Below, one piece after another: positions 1-8,155 of a stretch of DNA of 64,000 bases. The stretch is from contig NZ_JASISZ010000011.1 in NCBI RefSeq assembly GCF_030063355.1, forward strand, positions 62,001-126,000, given 5' to 3'. Each line of letters opens with the position of its first letter. The stretch's first letter is position 1. This DNA comes from Streptomyces sp. PH10-H1. Its GTDB lineage: Bacteria; Actinomycetota; Actinomycetes; Streptomycetales; Streptomycetaceae. The notes beneath the pieces are model-generated. The model saw only the letters and a list, made by a program, of their open reading frames with translations. It did no database searches and was not told the origin of the DNA. A program made the translations under genes and the position numbers.

Positions 1-321
1 GGCGGCGCCCGCGAGTGCGCCACCGACGATCCAGGGGCGGCGGCGCCCGAAGCGCCCGGCCGTACGGTCCGACAGCGCGCCGGCCAGCGGGTTGACGACG
101 ACGGCGACCAGGGCGCCGGCCCCGGTGACCCAGGCGAGGTCAGCCGCCTTGTGGGCTTCGTCGAGGTGCTCCAGCTGCAGGGGCAGCAGGATCTGGATCG
201 GGGTGAAGAACGCCATGAACACCGCGAGGTTGGCCAGGCTGAGAGCGGCGGTCCAGCCGGCCCGGACCCGGGCGGCCGGCTCGTCGAGCGCGGCCGGTGG
301 GCCTTCGGTCACGGCGCGCAT
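1..321 (-). CDS. MFS transporter, N-terminal part (runs off the window)
   Basis: The first 107 codons of a membrane transporter are visible; the rest lies left of the window. After a short cytoplasmic start comes a hydrophobic first helix (LANLAVFMAFF), then a second helix, and then the MFS loop signature between helices 2 and 3 (GALSDRTAGRFGRRRPW), which is typical of the superfamily. The ATG at 321 is chosen because a GGAG-like sequence lies just upstream. The gene follows the GH1 gene on the same strand but has its own upstream palindrome (343-363), so it probably has its own promoter. The substrate cannot be told from this part; a sugar or glycoside is an inference from the beta-glucosidase neighbour, and drug efflux is the alternative. 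Confidence 0.85.
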   Translation of the reverse strand, partial: MRAVTEGPPAALDEPAARVRAGWTAALSLANLAVFMAFFTPIQILLPLQLEHLDEAHKAADLAWVTGAGALVAVVVNPLAGALSDRTAGRFGRRRPWIVGGALAGAA

Positions 322-342
322 GAGCTCTCCTCAGTTCACACG

Positions 343-363
343 AACATGAGTTCTGCTCATGTT
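343..363. promoter_or_regulatory. TetR-type operator, copy 1 (upstream of MFS gene)
   Basis: A perfect inverted repeat, AACATGAG then 5 nt then CTCATGTT, lies 22 bp upstream of the MFS start. The same left arm and spacing recur at 1821-1841 between the GH1 gene and the TetR gene, so this is most likely a binding site of that TetR protein. Confidence 0.75.
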
Positions 364-406
364 AGCGCGAGTGTAGCGCCACGCCACCGGGCCCCGCCAA
401 GGGTTC

Positions 407-1789
407 TCACCCGGTGGTCCGGTGCGCCGGTGCGGTCCGGTGGGCGGCGATCAGGTCCCGGTACCAGCCGTAGGAGTCCTTGGGAGTGCGGACCTGCGTC
501 CCGTGGTCCACGTGCACCAGCCCGAACCGCTGGTGATAGCCCTCGGCCCACTCGAAGTTGTCGGTCAGCGTCCAGGTGAAGTACCCGCGGACGTCCACGC
601 CCCGCGCCACCGCCTCGGCCACCGCCGTGATGTGCCCGTCCAGGTACGCGATCCGCGCGGGGTCCGCGACCCGGCCGTCCACCACGTCATCGGGCTGGGA
701 GCAGCCGTTCTCGGTGATGTACACCGGCGGCAGCGCGGCGCCGTAGCGCTCCTTCAGCCCGGTGAGCAGCTCGGTGAGGCCGTCCGGTACCACCGGCCAG
801 TCGAAGGCGGTGCGCTCGTAGCCCTCCACGCGGGCCTCCGCGAAGGGCAGGGCGGGGTCCTCGCCGGGCGCCTGGATCCAGGTGGGGTTGTAGTAGTTGA
901 CGCCGAGGCCGTCGAGCGGGGCGGCGATGACGTCCAGGTCGCCGTCCCGGACCGCGCCGCCCAGGCCGGGACCGACTCCATAGGCCGAGAGGTCCGGGTA
1001 GCGGCCCAGGAACAGCGGGTCGTTGAAGAGCCCGTTGTGCAGCGCGTCGTACGCCGTGGCGGCGGCCCGGTCCGCGCCGGAACCGCCCGCCACGCGCACC
1101 GGGGTGCAGTTGTTGGCGATGAGCACCTCGGCGGCGCCGCGCTCGCGCAGCGCGGCGACCGCCAGCCCGTGGCCCAGCAGTTGGTGGTGGGCAGCCGGGA
1201 GGGCGTCCAGCATCAGGGCCCGGCCGGGCGCGTGGATGCCCAGGGCGTAGCCGAACACCATGTGCACGAAGGGCTCGTTGAGGGTGATCCAGCGCCGTAC
1301 CCGGTCGCCGAGCCGGTCGGCCACCAGGCCGGCGTACTCGGCGAAGCGCTCGGCGGTGGCGCGGTTGAGCCAGCCGCCCTCGTCCTCCAGGGCCTGCGGC
1401 AGGTCCCAGTGGAAGAGGGTGGGGGTGGGCGCGATGCCGGCGGCGAGCAGCGCGTCGACGAGACGGTCGTAGAAGTCCAGTCCCGCCGCGTTCGCCGGAC
1501 CCCTGCCGAGCGGCTGGACGCGCGGCCAGGCGACGGAGAAGCGGTACGCGTCCAGTCCGAGGCCCTTCATCAGGGCGATGTCCTGCGGATAGCGATGGTA
1601 GTGGTCGCAGGCCTCCGCCCCGGTGTGCCCGTCGCGGACCGTGCCGGGTCGCGCGGTGAAGGTGTCCCAGACGGAGGGCCCTCTGCCGTCCTCGGTGACG
1701 GCTCCCTCGATCTGGTAGGCGGCGGTGGACACGCCCCAGAGGAAGGAGTCGGGAAGCTGCGGGCGCTGCGGTGTCGACGGGTCCGGCAC
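407..1789 (-). CDS. GH1 family beta-glucosidase
   Basis: The gene encodes a 460-residue cytoplasmic retaining beta-glucosidase that would hydrolyse beta-linked glucosides such as cellobiose. The length suits a single GH1 barrel. The N-terminal GH1 signature (FLWGVSTAAYQIEGA, from about residue 17) is present, the acid/base is Glu172 in TLNEP, and the nucleophile is about Glu360 in ITENG. The C-terminal aglycone region (TWTLTDNFEWAEGY) is intact and there is no signal peptide. I chose the GTG at 1789 because AAGGAG lies 7 nt upstream; an upstream ATG at 1831 falls inside the operator and is unlikely. It is divergent from a TetR gene and the operator lies 32 bp upstream, so repression by that regulator is likely, with release by a sugar or glycoside. 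Confidence 0.93.
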   Translation of the reverse strand: MPDPSTPQRPQLPDSFLWGVSTAAYQIEGAVTEDGRGPSVWDTFTARPGTVRDGHTGAEACDHYHRYPQDIALMKGLGLDAYRFSVAWPRVQPLGRGPANAAGLDFYDRLVDALLAAGIAPTPTLFHWDLPQALEDEGGWLNRATAERFAEYAGLVADRLGDRVRRWITLNEPFVHMVFGYALGIHAPGRALMLDALPAAHHQLLGHGLAVAALRERGAAEVLIANNCTPVRVAGGSGADRAAATAYDALHNGLFNDPLFLGRYPDLSAYGVGPGLGGAVRDGDLDVIAAPLDGLGVNYYNPTWIQAPGEDPALPFAEARVEGYERTAFDWPVVPDGLTELLTGLKERYGAALPPVYITENGCSQPDDVVDGRVADPARIAYLDGHITAVAEAVARGVDVRGYFTWTLTDNFEWAEGYHQRFGLVHVDHGTQVRTPKDSYGWYRDLIAAHRTAPAHRTTG

Positions 1790-1820
1790 GGGCTCACTCC
1801 TTGGCGGGACAGAGAGATTG

Positions 1821-1841
1821 AACATGAGCATGGCTCACCAT
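1821..1841. promoter_or_regulatory. TetR-type operator, copy 2 (GH1/tetR divergent promoter)
   Basis: AACATGAG, 5 nt, CTCACCAT: the left arm is identical to the site at 343-363 and the right arm keeps CTCA. It lies between the divergent GH1 (start 1789) and tetR (start 1884) genes, so one bound regulator could control both directions. Confidence 0.7.
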
Positions 1842-1883
1842 AGCGGCTCGCCAACCGCAGGGCGGATCCGGCAGAGTGGGCGC

Positions 1884-2549
1884 ATGCAGGAACAGCCCAC
1901 GCAAGAACAGCAGGAACAGACCCGGGCCGCCACCGCCGCCTCCACCGTCCGCCGCAGCCCCGTGCAGCGGCGCAGCGCCGAACGCGTCGAGCGCATCCTG
2001 GGCGCGTGCGCCGTCCTGCTGGACGAGGTGGGGTACACCGCGCTCACCACCAAGGAGGTGGCCCGCCGGGCCGGAGTGCCGATCGGCACCCTGTACCAGT
2101 TCTTCCCCGGCAAGGACGGCCTGCTCGGTGCGCTCGCCGCCCGCAATCTGGAGCGGTACACCGACCGGCTGACCCGGCGGATGGCGGCCGAGTCCCCGCG
2201 CGACATCGCCGCCCTGGTGGACCTGGCCGTCGAGGAGTTCGTCGCGATGCGGCGGGCCGTGCCGGGGTTCGGCGTCGTCGACTTCGGCGCGGTCGGCCGC
2301 GAGGAGCCCGCCGCCATGCATCTGCTCGACACCGAGATCGACAACAACACGGCCGTCGCCGACCGGCTGTGGGCCCTGACCGGCGGGCTCCTCGACCCCG
2401 CCGCCTCCCGGCTGGCCGGCCGCGTCGCCCTGGAATGCGCCGACGCCGTCCTGCGGCTGGCCTTCCGCACCGACCCGGACGGCGATCCGGCCCTGATCGC
2501 CGAGTGCAAACGGGTGCTGCGCGGCTATCTCGGCAACCGGCCGGACTAA
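1884..2549 (+). CDS. TetR family transcriptional regulator
   Basis: A 221-residue TetR-type repressor. The N-terminal helix-turn-helix spans about residues 35-80 (ILGACAVLLDEVGYTAL, then TTKEVARRAGVPIGTLYQFF), with the usual tyrosine/phenylalanine pair in the recognition helix; the rest is the ligand-binding helical domain. The ATG at 1884 is preferred over upstream in-frame ATGs, which would overlap the operator and GH1 start. A Gln-rich leader (QEQPTQEQQEQ) precedes the DNA-binding domain. The gene is divergent from the GH1 gene, and near-identical palindromes lie in its own promoter and in front of the MFS gene, so it most likely controls itself, the glucosidase and the transporter. The ligand is unknown. 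LacI-type regulators are the more usual choice for GH1 genes in Streptomyces, so a TetR here is somewhat unusual. Confidence 0.88.
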   Translation: MQEQPTQEQQEQTRAATAASTVRRSPVQRRSAERVERILGACAVLLDEVGYTALTTKEVARRAGVPIGTLYQFFPGKDGLLGALAARNLERYTDRLTRRMAAESPRDIAALVDLAVEEFVAMRRAVPGFGVVDFGAVGREEPAAMHLLDTEIDNNTAVADRLWALTGGLLDPAASRLAGRVALECADAVLRLAFRTDPDGDPALIAECKRVLRGYLGNRPD

Positions 2550-2603
2550 CGACCTGCCCTGCGGTAGGGAGCGGGGCGGCGGTCGCGCTGCTAGGGTCGA
2601 CGT

Positions 2604-2685
2604 GAGCCGTGACTGGCGCTTGGATGGGATCGACCATCGGGGAGCGGCTCCGTCTTCCGACGATGTGATGCCGCGCGCCTGGGCC
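2604..2685 (+). promoter_or_regulatory. ZTP riboswitch (pfl motif) upstream of glyA
   Basis: The leader contains the pfl signatures in order. The P1 arm GAGCCG (2604-2609) pairs with CGGCTC (2645-2650). GTGACTGGCG follows the 5' arm, ATCGGGGAGC precedes the 3' arm, and the invariant downstream block CCGCGCGCCTGGGC (2671-2684) completes the pseudoknot partner. This class senses ZTP/ZMP, a sign of low 10-formyl-tetrahydrofolate, and commonly controls glyA and folD. It ends about 30 nt before the glyA start, so it should tune serine hydroxymethyltransferase to one-carbon need. Whether it acts on transcription or translation is not clear; no strong terminator with a U-run is seen. Confidence 0.85.
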
Positions 2686-2713
2686 GTCCCCTTTCTCGTC
2701 CAGGAGGCCCGCC

Positions 2714-4162
2714 ATGGCCGCAGAACCGTCGTTCAGTACCGAATCCACCGCCTTCCGCAGCGCGCTGGACGTCATCCGCGCCGTCGAGCCGCGGGTCGCG
2801 GACGCCATCGGCGCCGAGCTCAAGGACCAGCGCGAGTCCCTCAAGCTCATCGCCAGCGAGAACTACGCCTCCCCGGCCGTCCTTCTGGCCATGGGCAACT
2901 GGTTCAGCGACAAATACGCCGAGGGCACCATCGGCCGCCGCTTCTACGCCGGCTGCCGCAATGTCGACACCGTCGAGGCGCTCGCCGCCGAGCACGCCCG
3001 CGAGCTGTTCGGCGCGACGCACGCCTACGTACAGCCGCACTCCGGCATCGACGCCAACCTGGTGGCTTTCTGGTCCATCCTCGCCCAGCGGGTGGAGAGC
3101 CCGGCGCTCGAGCGTGCCCAGGTCCGCCATGTCAACGACCTCAGCGAGCAGGAGTGGGCGGCGCTGCGCCGCGAGCTCGGGGACCAGCGGATGCTCGGCA
3201 TGGCACTCGACGCGGGCGGTCACCTCACCCACGGCTTCCGGCCCAACATCTCGGGCAAGATGTTCGACCAGCGCAGCTACGGCACCGACCCGAAGACCGG
3301 TCTGCTGGACTACGCCGCGCTGCGCGAGACCGCCCGCGAGTTCCGCCCGCTCATCCTGGTCGCGGGCTACTCCGCCTATCCGCGGCTGGTCAACTTCCGC
3401 ATCATGCGGGAGATCGCCGATGAGGTCGGCGCGACCCTCATGGTCGACATGGCGCACTTCGCGGGCCTGGTCGCGGGCAAGGTCCTCACCGGCGACTTCG
3501 ACCCGGTGCCGCACGCCAACATCGTCACGACCACCACCCACAAGTCGCTGCGCGGGCCGCGCGGCGGCATGGTGCTGTGCGACGCCGAACTGGCCGAACA
3601 CGTCGACCGCGGCTGCCCCATGGTACTCGGCGGACCCCTGCCGCACGTGATGGCCGCCAAGGCGGTGGCCCTCGCCGAGGCCCGCAGGCCCGACTTCCGC
3701 GATTACGCCCAGCGCATCGTCGACAACGCCGGCGCGCTGGCCGAGGGCCTGTTGCGGCGCGGTGTCTCCCTGGTGACCGGCGGCACCGACAACCACCTGG
3801 TCCTCGCCGACGTCTCCGGGTACGGCCTCACCGGCCGCCAGGCCGAGGCCGCGCTCCTGGACGCCGGCATCGTCACCAACCGCAACTCCGTCCCGCACGA
3901 CCCGAACGGCGCCTGGTACACCTCCGGCATCCGCATCGGCACCCCGGCGCTCACCACCCGCGGACTCGGGGTGACGGAGATGGACGAGATCGCCGGTCTC
4001 ATGGACACCGTGCTGGCCAACACCCGCCCCGGCACGAGCCCGAGCGGCGCTGTCTCCAAGGCCCACCACTTGCTCGACGCCTCGGTCGCGGAGCAGGTCG
4101 CCCAGCGCTCCGCCGACCTGCTGGCCGGCTTCCCGCTCTACCCGGGCATCGACCTGAGCTGA
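2714..4162 (+). CDS. glyA: Serine hydroxymethyltransferase (long form)
   Basis: A cytosolic PLP enzyme that interconverts serine and glycine and loads tetrahydrofolate with a one-carbon unit. The sequence shows [12 protein letters not shown] near residue 50, the substrate/folate region ([13 protein letters not shown]) and the PLP-binding lysine at about residue 277 in [14 protein letters not shown]. At 482 residues it is roughly 60 longer than the usual 417-430 residue bacterial enzyme; extra sequence between about residues 110 and 190 ([16 protein letters not shown] and following) accounts for much of it. An AGGAGG ribosome site precedes the ATG by 7 nt. The ZTP riboswitch just upstream supports the function independently of the protein. 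Confidence 0.96.
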   Translation: MAAEPSFSTESTAFRSALDVIRAVEPRVADAIGAELKDQRESLKLIASENYASPAVLLAMGNWFSDKYAEGTIGRRFYAGCRNVDTVEALAAEHARELFGATHAYVQPHSGIDANLVAFWSILAQRVESPALERAQVRHVNDLSEQEWAALRRELGDQRMLGMALDAGGHLTHGFRPNISGKMFDQRSYGTDPKTGLLDYAALRETAREFRPLILVAGYSAYPRLVNFRIMREIADEVGATLMVDMAHFAGLVAGKVLTGDFDPVPHANIVTTTTHKSLRGPRGGMVLCDAELAEHVDRGCPMVLGGPLPHVMAAKAVALAEARRPDFRDYAQRIVDNAGALAEGLLRRGVSLVTGGTDNHLVLADVSGYGLTGRQAEAALLDAGIVTNRNSVPHDPNGAWYTSGIRIGTPALTTRGLGVTEMDEIAGLMDTVLANTRPGTSPSGAVSKAHHLLDASVAEQVAQRSADLLAGFPLYPGIDLS

Positions 4163-4219
4163 CGCCGTGACCGGCAGGGTTCACCGGGTTACGCGTCCTT
4201 GGGCCGCGCGGTCATGAAA

Positions 4220-4255
4220 AACGCCGGACGGGCTGCATGCAGCCCGTCCGGCGTT
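4220..4255. terminator. Bidirectional terminator (36-nt perfect palindrome)
   Basis: Two 18-nt arms (AACGCCGGACGGGCTGCA and its exact complement) form a long hairpin between the convergent glyA and serine protease genes. It would serve both as a rho-independent terminator; AAAAA on the left flank gives a U-tract for the minus-strand transcript. Confidence 0.85.
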
Positions 4256-4271
4256 CAACGACCAACTCGTG

Positions 4272-5420
4272 TTACCTGAACTTGCTACTGATCGCGTTGT
4301 AGACGCCCTGCGCCTCGGGGCCCAGGTGCGGGCCGGCCAGCCAGGTGTGGTCGGGCGGGCCGATCGAGGTGTCGGACACCAGGGCGGTCTTGCCGTTCGG
4401 CATGGTGGCGAACCAGCCGCCGCCCGAGGAACCACCGGTCATCGTGCAGCCGACCCGGTACTCGGTCGGCATCGAGGCGCCCATCGACAGCCGGGCGGGC
4501 TTGCCGATGCAGTCGAGCATCCGGGCACCGTCGTACGGCGGCGCGGCCGGGTAGCCCCAAGCGCCGATGCCGCTGAACAGCGTCGGCGACGGAGCGCCGA
4601 ACCACACCGGCAGGGAGGCGCCGACGGTCTCCTGCAGGGACTTGCCCCCGCCGTTCTCCGGCTGCACGTGCAGCACCGCGAAGTCGTACGGCGAGCCGCC
4701 GCCCCCGGTGTGGGTCCCGGTGGCCATCCACTGCGAGGAGGTCTGGGCCCAGTCGGCCCACCAGGCGCCGTACGGGGTGACGTTGCGCTGCGGGGAGTTG
4801 TTGACCTGCGAGGCGGGAAGTCCGTTGTCGTTGTACGACGGGACGAAGACGATGTTGCGGAACCAGCCGCCCTTGGCGCCGTTGTGGACGCAGTGGCCCG
4901 CGGTCCACACCAGGTTCGACTTGCCCGGGTGCGCCGGGTCGTCGACGACGGTGCCGGAGCAGACCATGGGGCCCTCGGGACTGTCGAAGAAGACCTTGCC
5001 GACCGGCGCCGCGTGCTGGTGGTACGGGTGGGCGACCTCCTGGGCCGCCACCGGGCGCGGCGCGGCGTCGGTGGTGCCCTGGTCCGAGCCGAAGTTCGAC
5101 TGAACGGTGTTCTGGTTCTCCTTCGCGTCGGACATCCGGGCCGGCTTCCACAGGTCCTTGATGACCGGGTTGGCGAAGTCGGCCGCCTCACGGGCCCACT
5201 TGTCCCAGTTCTTCCAGTCGCCCTGCTTCCACTTCTCCAGGTCCTTGATGCTGGTGGGCAGACCGGCCGGAAGCTTGGCGTCGCCCTTGGCGGACGTGCT
5301 GGGTGCGGCGGACGGCTGCGCTGCCGCGTCGCTGCCGTCCGGACCACACGCGGTGGCGGTGAGCGCGAGGAGCGCGGCCACCGCCGCTGCGGCTCGGGCG
5401 GACCGTCGTATGAATGGCAT
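4272..5420 (-). CDS. Secreted trypsin/V8-like serine protease
   Basis: An exported 382-residue chymotrypsin-fold protease. A basic N-terminus, a hydrophobic stretch (AAAVAALLALTATAC) and a cysteine near residue 25 suggest a signal peptide, possibly lipoprotein-type, although the lipobox is weak. A long Lys/Trp-rich pro-region follows (about residues 45-130), then the catalytic domain. The triad is His in WTAGHCV, Asp in SPYDFAVL and Ser in TGGSSGGGW. Two Cys pairs are placed to make disulfides. The substrate preference is unknown; the V8-like layout may mean Glu specificity. The upstream region carries two direct copies of TGTACGT (near 5437 and 5453) that may be promoter or regulator elements. 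The gene converges with glyA through a shared terminator. Confidence 0.88.
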   Translation of the reverse strand: MPFIRRSARAAAAVAALLALTATACGPDGSDAAAQPSAAPSTSAKGDAKLPAGLPTSIKDLEKWKQGDWKNWDKWAREAADFANPVIKDLWKPARMSDAKENQNTVQSNFGSDQGTTDAAPRPVAAQEVAHPYHQHAAPVGKVFFDSPEGPMVCSGTVVDDPAHPGKSNLVWTAGHCVHNGAKGGWFRNIVFVPSYNDNGLPASQVNNSPQRNVTPYGAWWADWAQTSSQWMATGTHTGGGGSPYDFAVLHVQPENGGGKSLQETVGASLPVWFGAPSPTLFSGIGAWGYPAAPPYDGARMLDCIGKPARLSMGASMPTEYRVGCTMTGGSSGGGWFATMPNGKTALVSDTSIGPPDHTWLAGPHLGPEAQGVYNAISSKFR

Positions 5421-5575
5421 TGAGTTTGTTCCCCCATGTACGTGCTTTTTGTACGTCTTTTGTCATGCCCCCATCCGGGGCGCCTCTACTATGCCGGGTC
5501 CCCTGACGGCATGGATCAGCGGCCCCCCGATGTCGCGGACCGGCGCCGGATGTCCCGGCCGGGAGGGCCGCGCGG

Positions 5576-6496
5576 TCACGCCCCGTAGACCGGCTGCGGG
5601 AGTTCGGCGTCGGCCAGCAGCGCGAGGGCGGTCTCGCCCGCTTCCGCCGGGGTCCAGCGGGCGCCCTTGTCGGCGGTCGGTCCCGGGCGCCAGCCCTCCA
5701 TCACGGTGATGCGGCCCGCCTCCGTCTCGAAGACGCGGCCGGTGACGGCGGCGGAGGTCGCGGAGCCGAGCCAGACGACCAGTGGGGAGACGTTGTCCGG
5801 GGCCATGGCGTCGAAGGCGTCGTCGCCGGGGGCGGCCATGGTCTCGGCGAAGGTCCGCTCGGTCATCCGGGTGCGCGCGGCGGGCGCGATGGCGTTGACC
5901 CGTACGCCGTACCGGGCCATCTCGGCGGACGCCACGAGGGTCAGACCGATGATTCCGGCCTTGGCCGCGGAGTAGTTGCCCTGCCCGACGCTGCCCAACA
6001 GCCCGGCTCCCGAACTGGTGTTGACCACCCGGGCGTCGGGGGTGCGCCCGGCCTTGGCCTCGGCGCGCCAGTGCGCGGCGGCGTGCTTGAGCGGCAGGAA
6101 GTGGCCCTTGAGATGGACGCGCATCACGGCGTCCCAGTCGTCCTCGTCGAGGTTGACGAGCATCCGGTCACGCAGGAAGCCGGCGTTGTTGACGAGGGTG
6201 TCGAGCCGGCCGAAGGCGTCGAGCGCGGTGGCGACCAGCGCGGCGGCCCCGGCCGCGGTGGCGATGTCGTCGCCGTTGGCGACCGCTTCCCCGCCCAGCG
6301 CGCGGATCTCGTCCACCACTTGCTGCGCCGGTCCCGCCGAGCCCCCGGCGCCGTCGAGGCCGACGCCGAGGTCGTTGACGACGACTTTCGCGCCCTCGGC
6401 GGCGAAGGCGAGCGCATGGGCGCGGCCGAGACCACGGCCCGCACCGGTGACGACCGCGACGCGGCCCGCGCAGATTCCGGTTCCGGTTCCGGTCAT
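5576..6496 (-). CDS. SDR, (3R)-hydroxyacyl-CoA dehydrogenase-like (steroid ring cluster)
   Basis: A 306-residue short-chain dehydrogenase with TGAGRGLG for NAD(P) binding, NNAGF, and the catalytic YSAAK. The insert VVVNDLGVGLDGAGGSA and the overall length match the MFE-2 / 17-beta-HSD4-type (3R)-hydroxyacyl-CoA dehydrogenases rather than simple 250-residue SDRs. It begins 1 nt after the preceding SDR gene stops (TGA-C-ATG), so the two are co-translated. In Mycobacterium tuberculosis the KstR2 regulon has two SDR genes at the same place beside echA20 (Rv3548c/Rv3549c); this would be the Rv3548c counterpart by order and size. The exact substrate is not established; an acyl-CoA from the opened steroid rings is the inference. 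An upstream in-frame ATG at 6577 would overlap the previous gene and is rejected. Confidence 0.85.
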   Translation of the reverse strand: MTGTGTGICAGRVAVVTGAGRGLGRAHALAFAAEGAKVVVNDLGVGLDGAGGSAGPAQQVVDEIRALGGEAVANGDDIATAAGAAALVATALDAFGRLDTLVNNAGFLRDRMLVNLDEDDWDAVMRVHLKGHFLPLKHAAAHWRAEAKAGRTPDARVVNTSSGAGLLGSVGQGNYSAAKAGIIGLTLVASAEMARYGVRVNAIAPAARTRMTERTFAETMAAPGDDAFDAMAPDNVSPLVVWLGSATSAAVTGRVFETEAGRITVMEGWRPGPTADKGARWTPAEAGETALALLADAELPQPVYGA

Positions 6497-6497
6497 G

Positions 6498-7295
6498 TCA
6501 CTTCTCCTGGTCGACGTGTTGATGGTTGACGGTGGCGGCGTCGAGGAAGGCGGGGCGCTCGCCGCCGCCGTGCACATGCAGGCTCGCGCCGGTGATGTAC
6601 GCGGCGCGGTCCGAGGCGAGGAAGACGCAGGCGTCGCCGACCTCGGCGGGCTCGGCGAGCCGGCCGGCGGGCACCGTCCGGCCGACGGCCGCGATACCGG
6701 CCTCGTCGCCGTAGTGCAGATGGGACAGTTCGGTGCGGACCATGCCGAGGACCAGGGTGTTGACGCGCACGGCGGATGCCCATTCCACGGCCATGGAGCG
6801 CGCGAGGCTGTCCAGGCCCGCCTTGGCGGCGCCGTAGGCGGCGGTGCCGGGCGAGGGGCGGCCGCCGCTGACGCTGCCGATCATGAGGATCGATCCGCCG
6901 GTCTCCTGGTGGCGCATCACCTCGTAGGCGGCCAGTGACGCGGTCAGCGGGGTGGTGAGATTGAGTTCGACGACCCTGGCATGGCGGGCGGCGCCGCCGT
7001 CGGCGAGCAGCCGGAAGGGCGTCCCCCCGGCGTTGTTGACCAGGGTGTCGAGCCGGCCGCAGTCGTCCCCGACCCGTGCGAAGAACGCGTCGACGGCTGC
7101 GGGGTCCCGCAGGTCGAGGGGGAGGAAGCGCGCGGTGCGGCCGCCCGCCGTGACCGGCTCGTCCGGGGGGCGGCGCGCACAGACCACCACCTCGGAGCCC
7201 GCCTCCAGGAAGGCGCGGGCGATCCCCGCGCCGACGCCTCTCGTGCCGCCGGTGACGACGGCGACGCGTCCGGACAGATCGACGGTGACCGTCAA
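6498..7295 (-). CDS. SDR family oxidoreductase (Rv3549c-like)
   Basis: A 265-residue short-chain dehydrogenase with TGGTRGVG, NNAGG and catalytic YGAAK, giving a normal classical SDR. I chose the TTG at 7295 because GGGAGGT lies 5 nt upstream; the alternative at 7316 would add seven residues (RCGRCQ) and has no ribosome site. It is the first gene of the leftward pair, divergent from echA20 across a promoter that holds a KstR2-like operator (7340-7353), 45 bp upstream. That context places it in HIP (steroid C/D ring) breakdown. Its individual step is unknown. Confidence 0.85.
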   Translation of the reverse strand: MTVTVDLSGRVAVVTGGTRGVGAGIARAFLEAGSEVVVCARRPPDEPVTAGGRTARFLPLDLRDPAAVDAFFARVGDDCGRLDTLVNNAGGTPFRLLADGGAARHARVVELNLTTPLTASLAAYEVMRHQETGGSILMIGSVSGGRPSPGTAAYGAAKAGLDSLARSMAVEWASAVRVNTLVLGMVRTELSHLHYGDEAGIAAVGRTVPAGRLAEPAEVGDACVFLASDRAAYITGASLHVHGGGERPAFLDAATVNHQHVDQEK

Positions 7296-7339
7296 TTGGC
7301 ACCTCCCGCAGCGCACGATCCGCTGCTACCTTCTTACCT

Positions 7340-7353
7340 AACAAATGTTTGGT
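7340..7353. promoter_or_regulatory. Putative KstR2 operator (SDR/echA20 divergent promoter)
   Basis: AACAAATGTTTGGT fits the published KstR2 pattern AnCAAGnnCTTGnT at 8 of 10 fixed positions, with symmetric mismatches. The 17-nt context CCTAACAAATGTTTGGT is repeated in reverse complement with one change at 14807-14823, in front of the other block of the same cluster. Wider arms (GCTACCTT...AAGGTAGC) flank it. It sits 22 bp upstream of echA20 and 45 bp upstream of the SDR gene. Confidence 0.8.
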
Positions 7354-7375
7354 GGAAAGGTAGCTGATCCTCATC

Positions 7376-8155
7376 ATGGGTGTCTCCACCTCGGCCCCGC
7401 AAGACGGAATCGCCGTCATCACCGTCGACTTCCCGCCCGTCAACGCCCTTCCCGTACAAGGGTGGTTCGACCTGGCCCACGCGCTGCGGACGGCCGGCGC
7501 CGATCCGGGCGTCCGCTGCGTCGTGCTGACCGCCGCGGGCCGCGGCTTCAACGCGGGCGTCGACATCAAGGAGATGCAGCGCACGCCGGGACACCAGGCG
7601 CTGATCGGCGCCAACCACGGCTGCGCCGAGGCGTTCGGCGCGGTCTACGACTGCGAAGTACCGGTCATCGCCGCCGTGCACGGCTTCTGCCTCGGCGGCG
7701 GCATCGGCCTGGTCGGCAACGCCGACGCCATCGTGGCCAGCGACGACGCGACGTTCGGACTGCCGGAACTGGACCGCGGGGCACTCGGAGCGGCCACCCA
7801 TCTGGCCCGGCTCGTCCCCCAGCACCTCATGCGCACCCTGTACTTCACCTCCCGCACCGCCACCGCCCAGGAGCTGCACCACCACGGCTCGGTGTGGGAG
7901 GTCGTGCCGCGCGAGAAGCTGCTGGACGCCGCGCTCGCGCTGGCCGCCGAAATGGCCGCCAAGGACGGCGTGTTGCTGCGGCTGGCCAAGGCCGCGATCA
8001 ACGGCATCGACCCGGTGGACGTCCGCCGCAGCTACCGCTTCGAGCAGGGCTTCACCTTCGAGGCCAACCTCAGCGGGCTCGCCGACCGGCACCGGGACGC
8101 GTTCGTATCGACGAAATCGGCGTCTGCCACACAGCCGGTGAAGGAGGAACGGTGA
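7376..8155 (+). CDS. echA20: EchA20-type crotonase (steroid D-ring hydrolase)
   Basis: A 259-residue crotonase-fold protein. The oxyanion-hole segments are visible (GRGFNAGVDIKEM near residue 60; HGFCLGGGIGLVG near 105), as is the FGLPELDRGALG segment that replaces the usual Glu pair region. In the KstR2 pathway, EchA20 hydrolyses the five-membered ring to give COCHEA-CoA (established in M. tuberculosis and Rhodococcus). Assignment here rests on synteny: echA20-ipdA-ipdB-ipdC overlap each other by 4 nt. It is the first gene of the rightward operon behind a KstR2-like operator. Confidence 0.87.
   Translation: MGVSTSAPQDGIAVITVDFPPVNALPVQGWFDLAHALRTAGADPGVRCVVLTAAGRGFNAGVDIKEMQRTPGHQALIGANHGCAEAFGAVYDCEVPVIAAVHGFCLGGGIGLVGNADAIVASDDATFGLPELDRGALGAATHLARLVPQHLMRTLYFTSRTATAQELHHHGSVWEVVPREKLLDAALALAAEMAAKDGVLLRLAKAAINGIDPVDVRRSYRFEQGFTFEANLSGLADRHRDAFVSTKSASATQPVKEER

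Noticed and set aside
422..1843. Long plus-strand open frame (473 codons) opposite the GH1 gene
   Set aside because: It mirrors the beta-glucosidase codon for codon, has a Val/Gly/Arg-rich shadow composition and no known motif; the minus strand carries all GH1 signatures.
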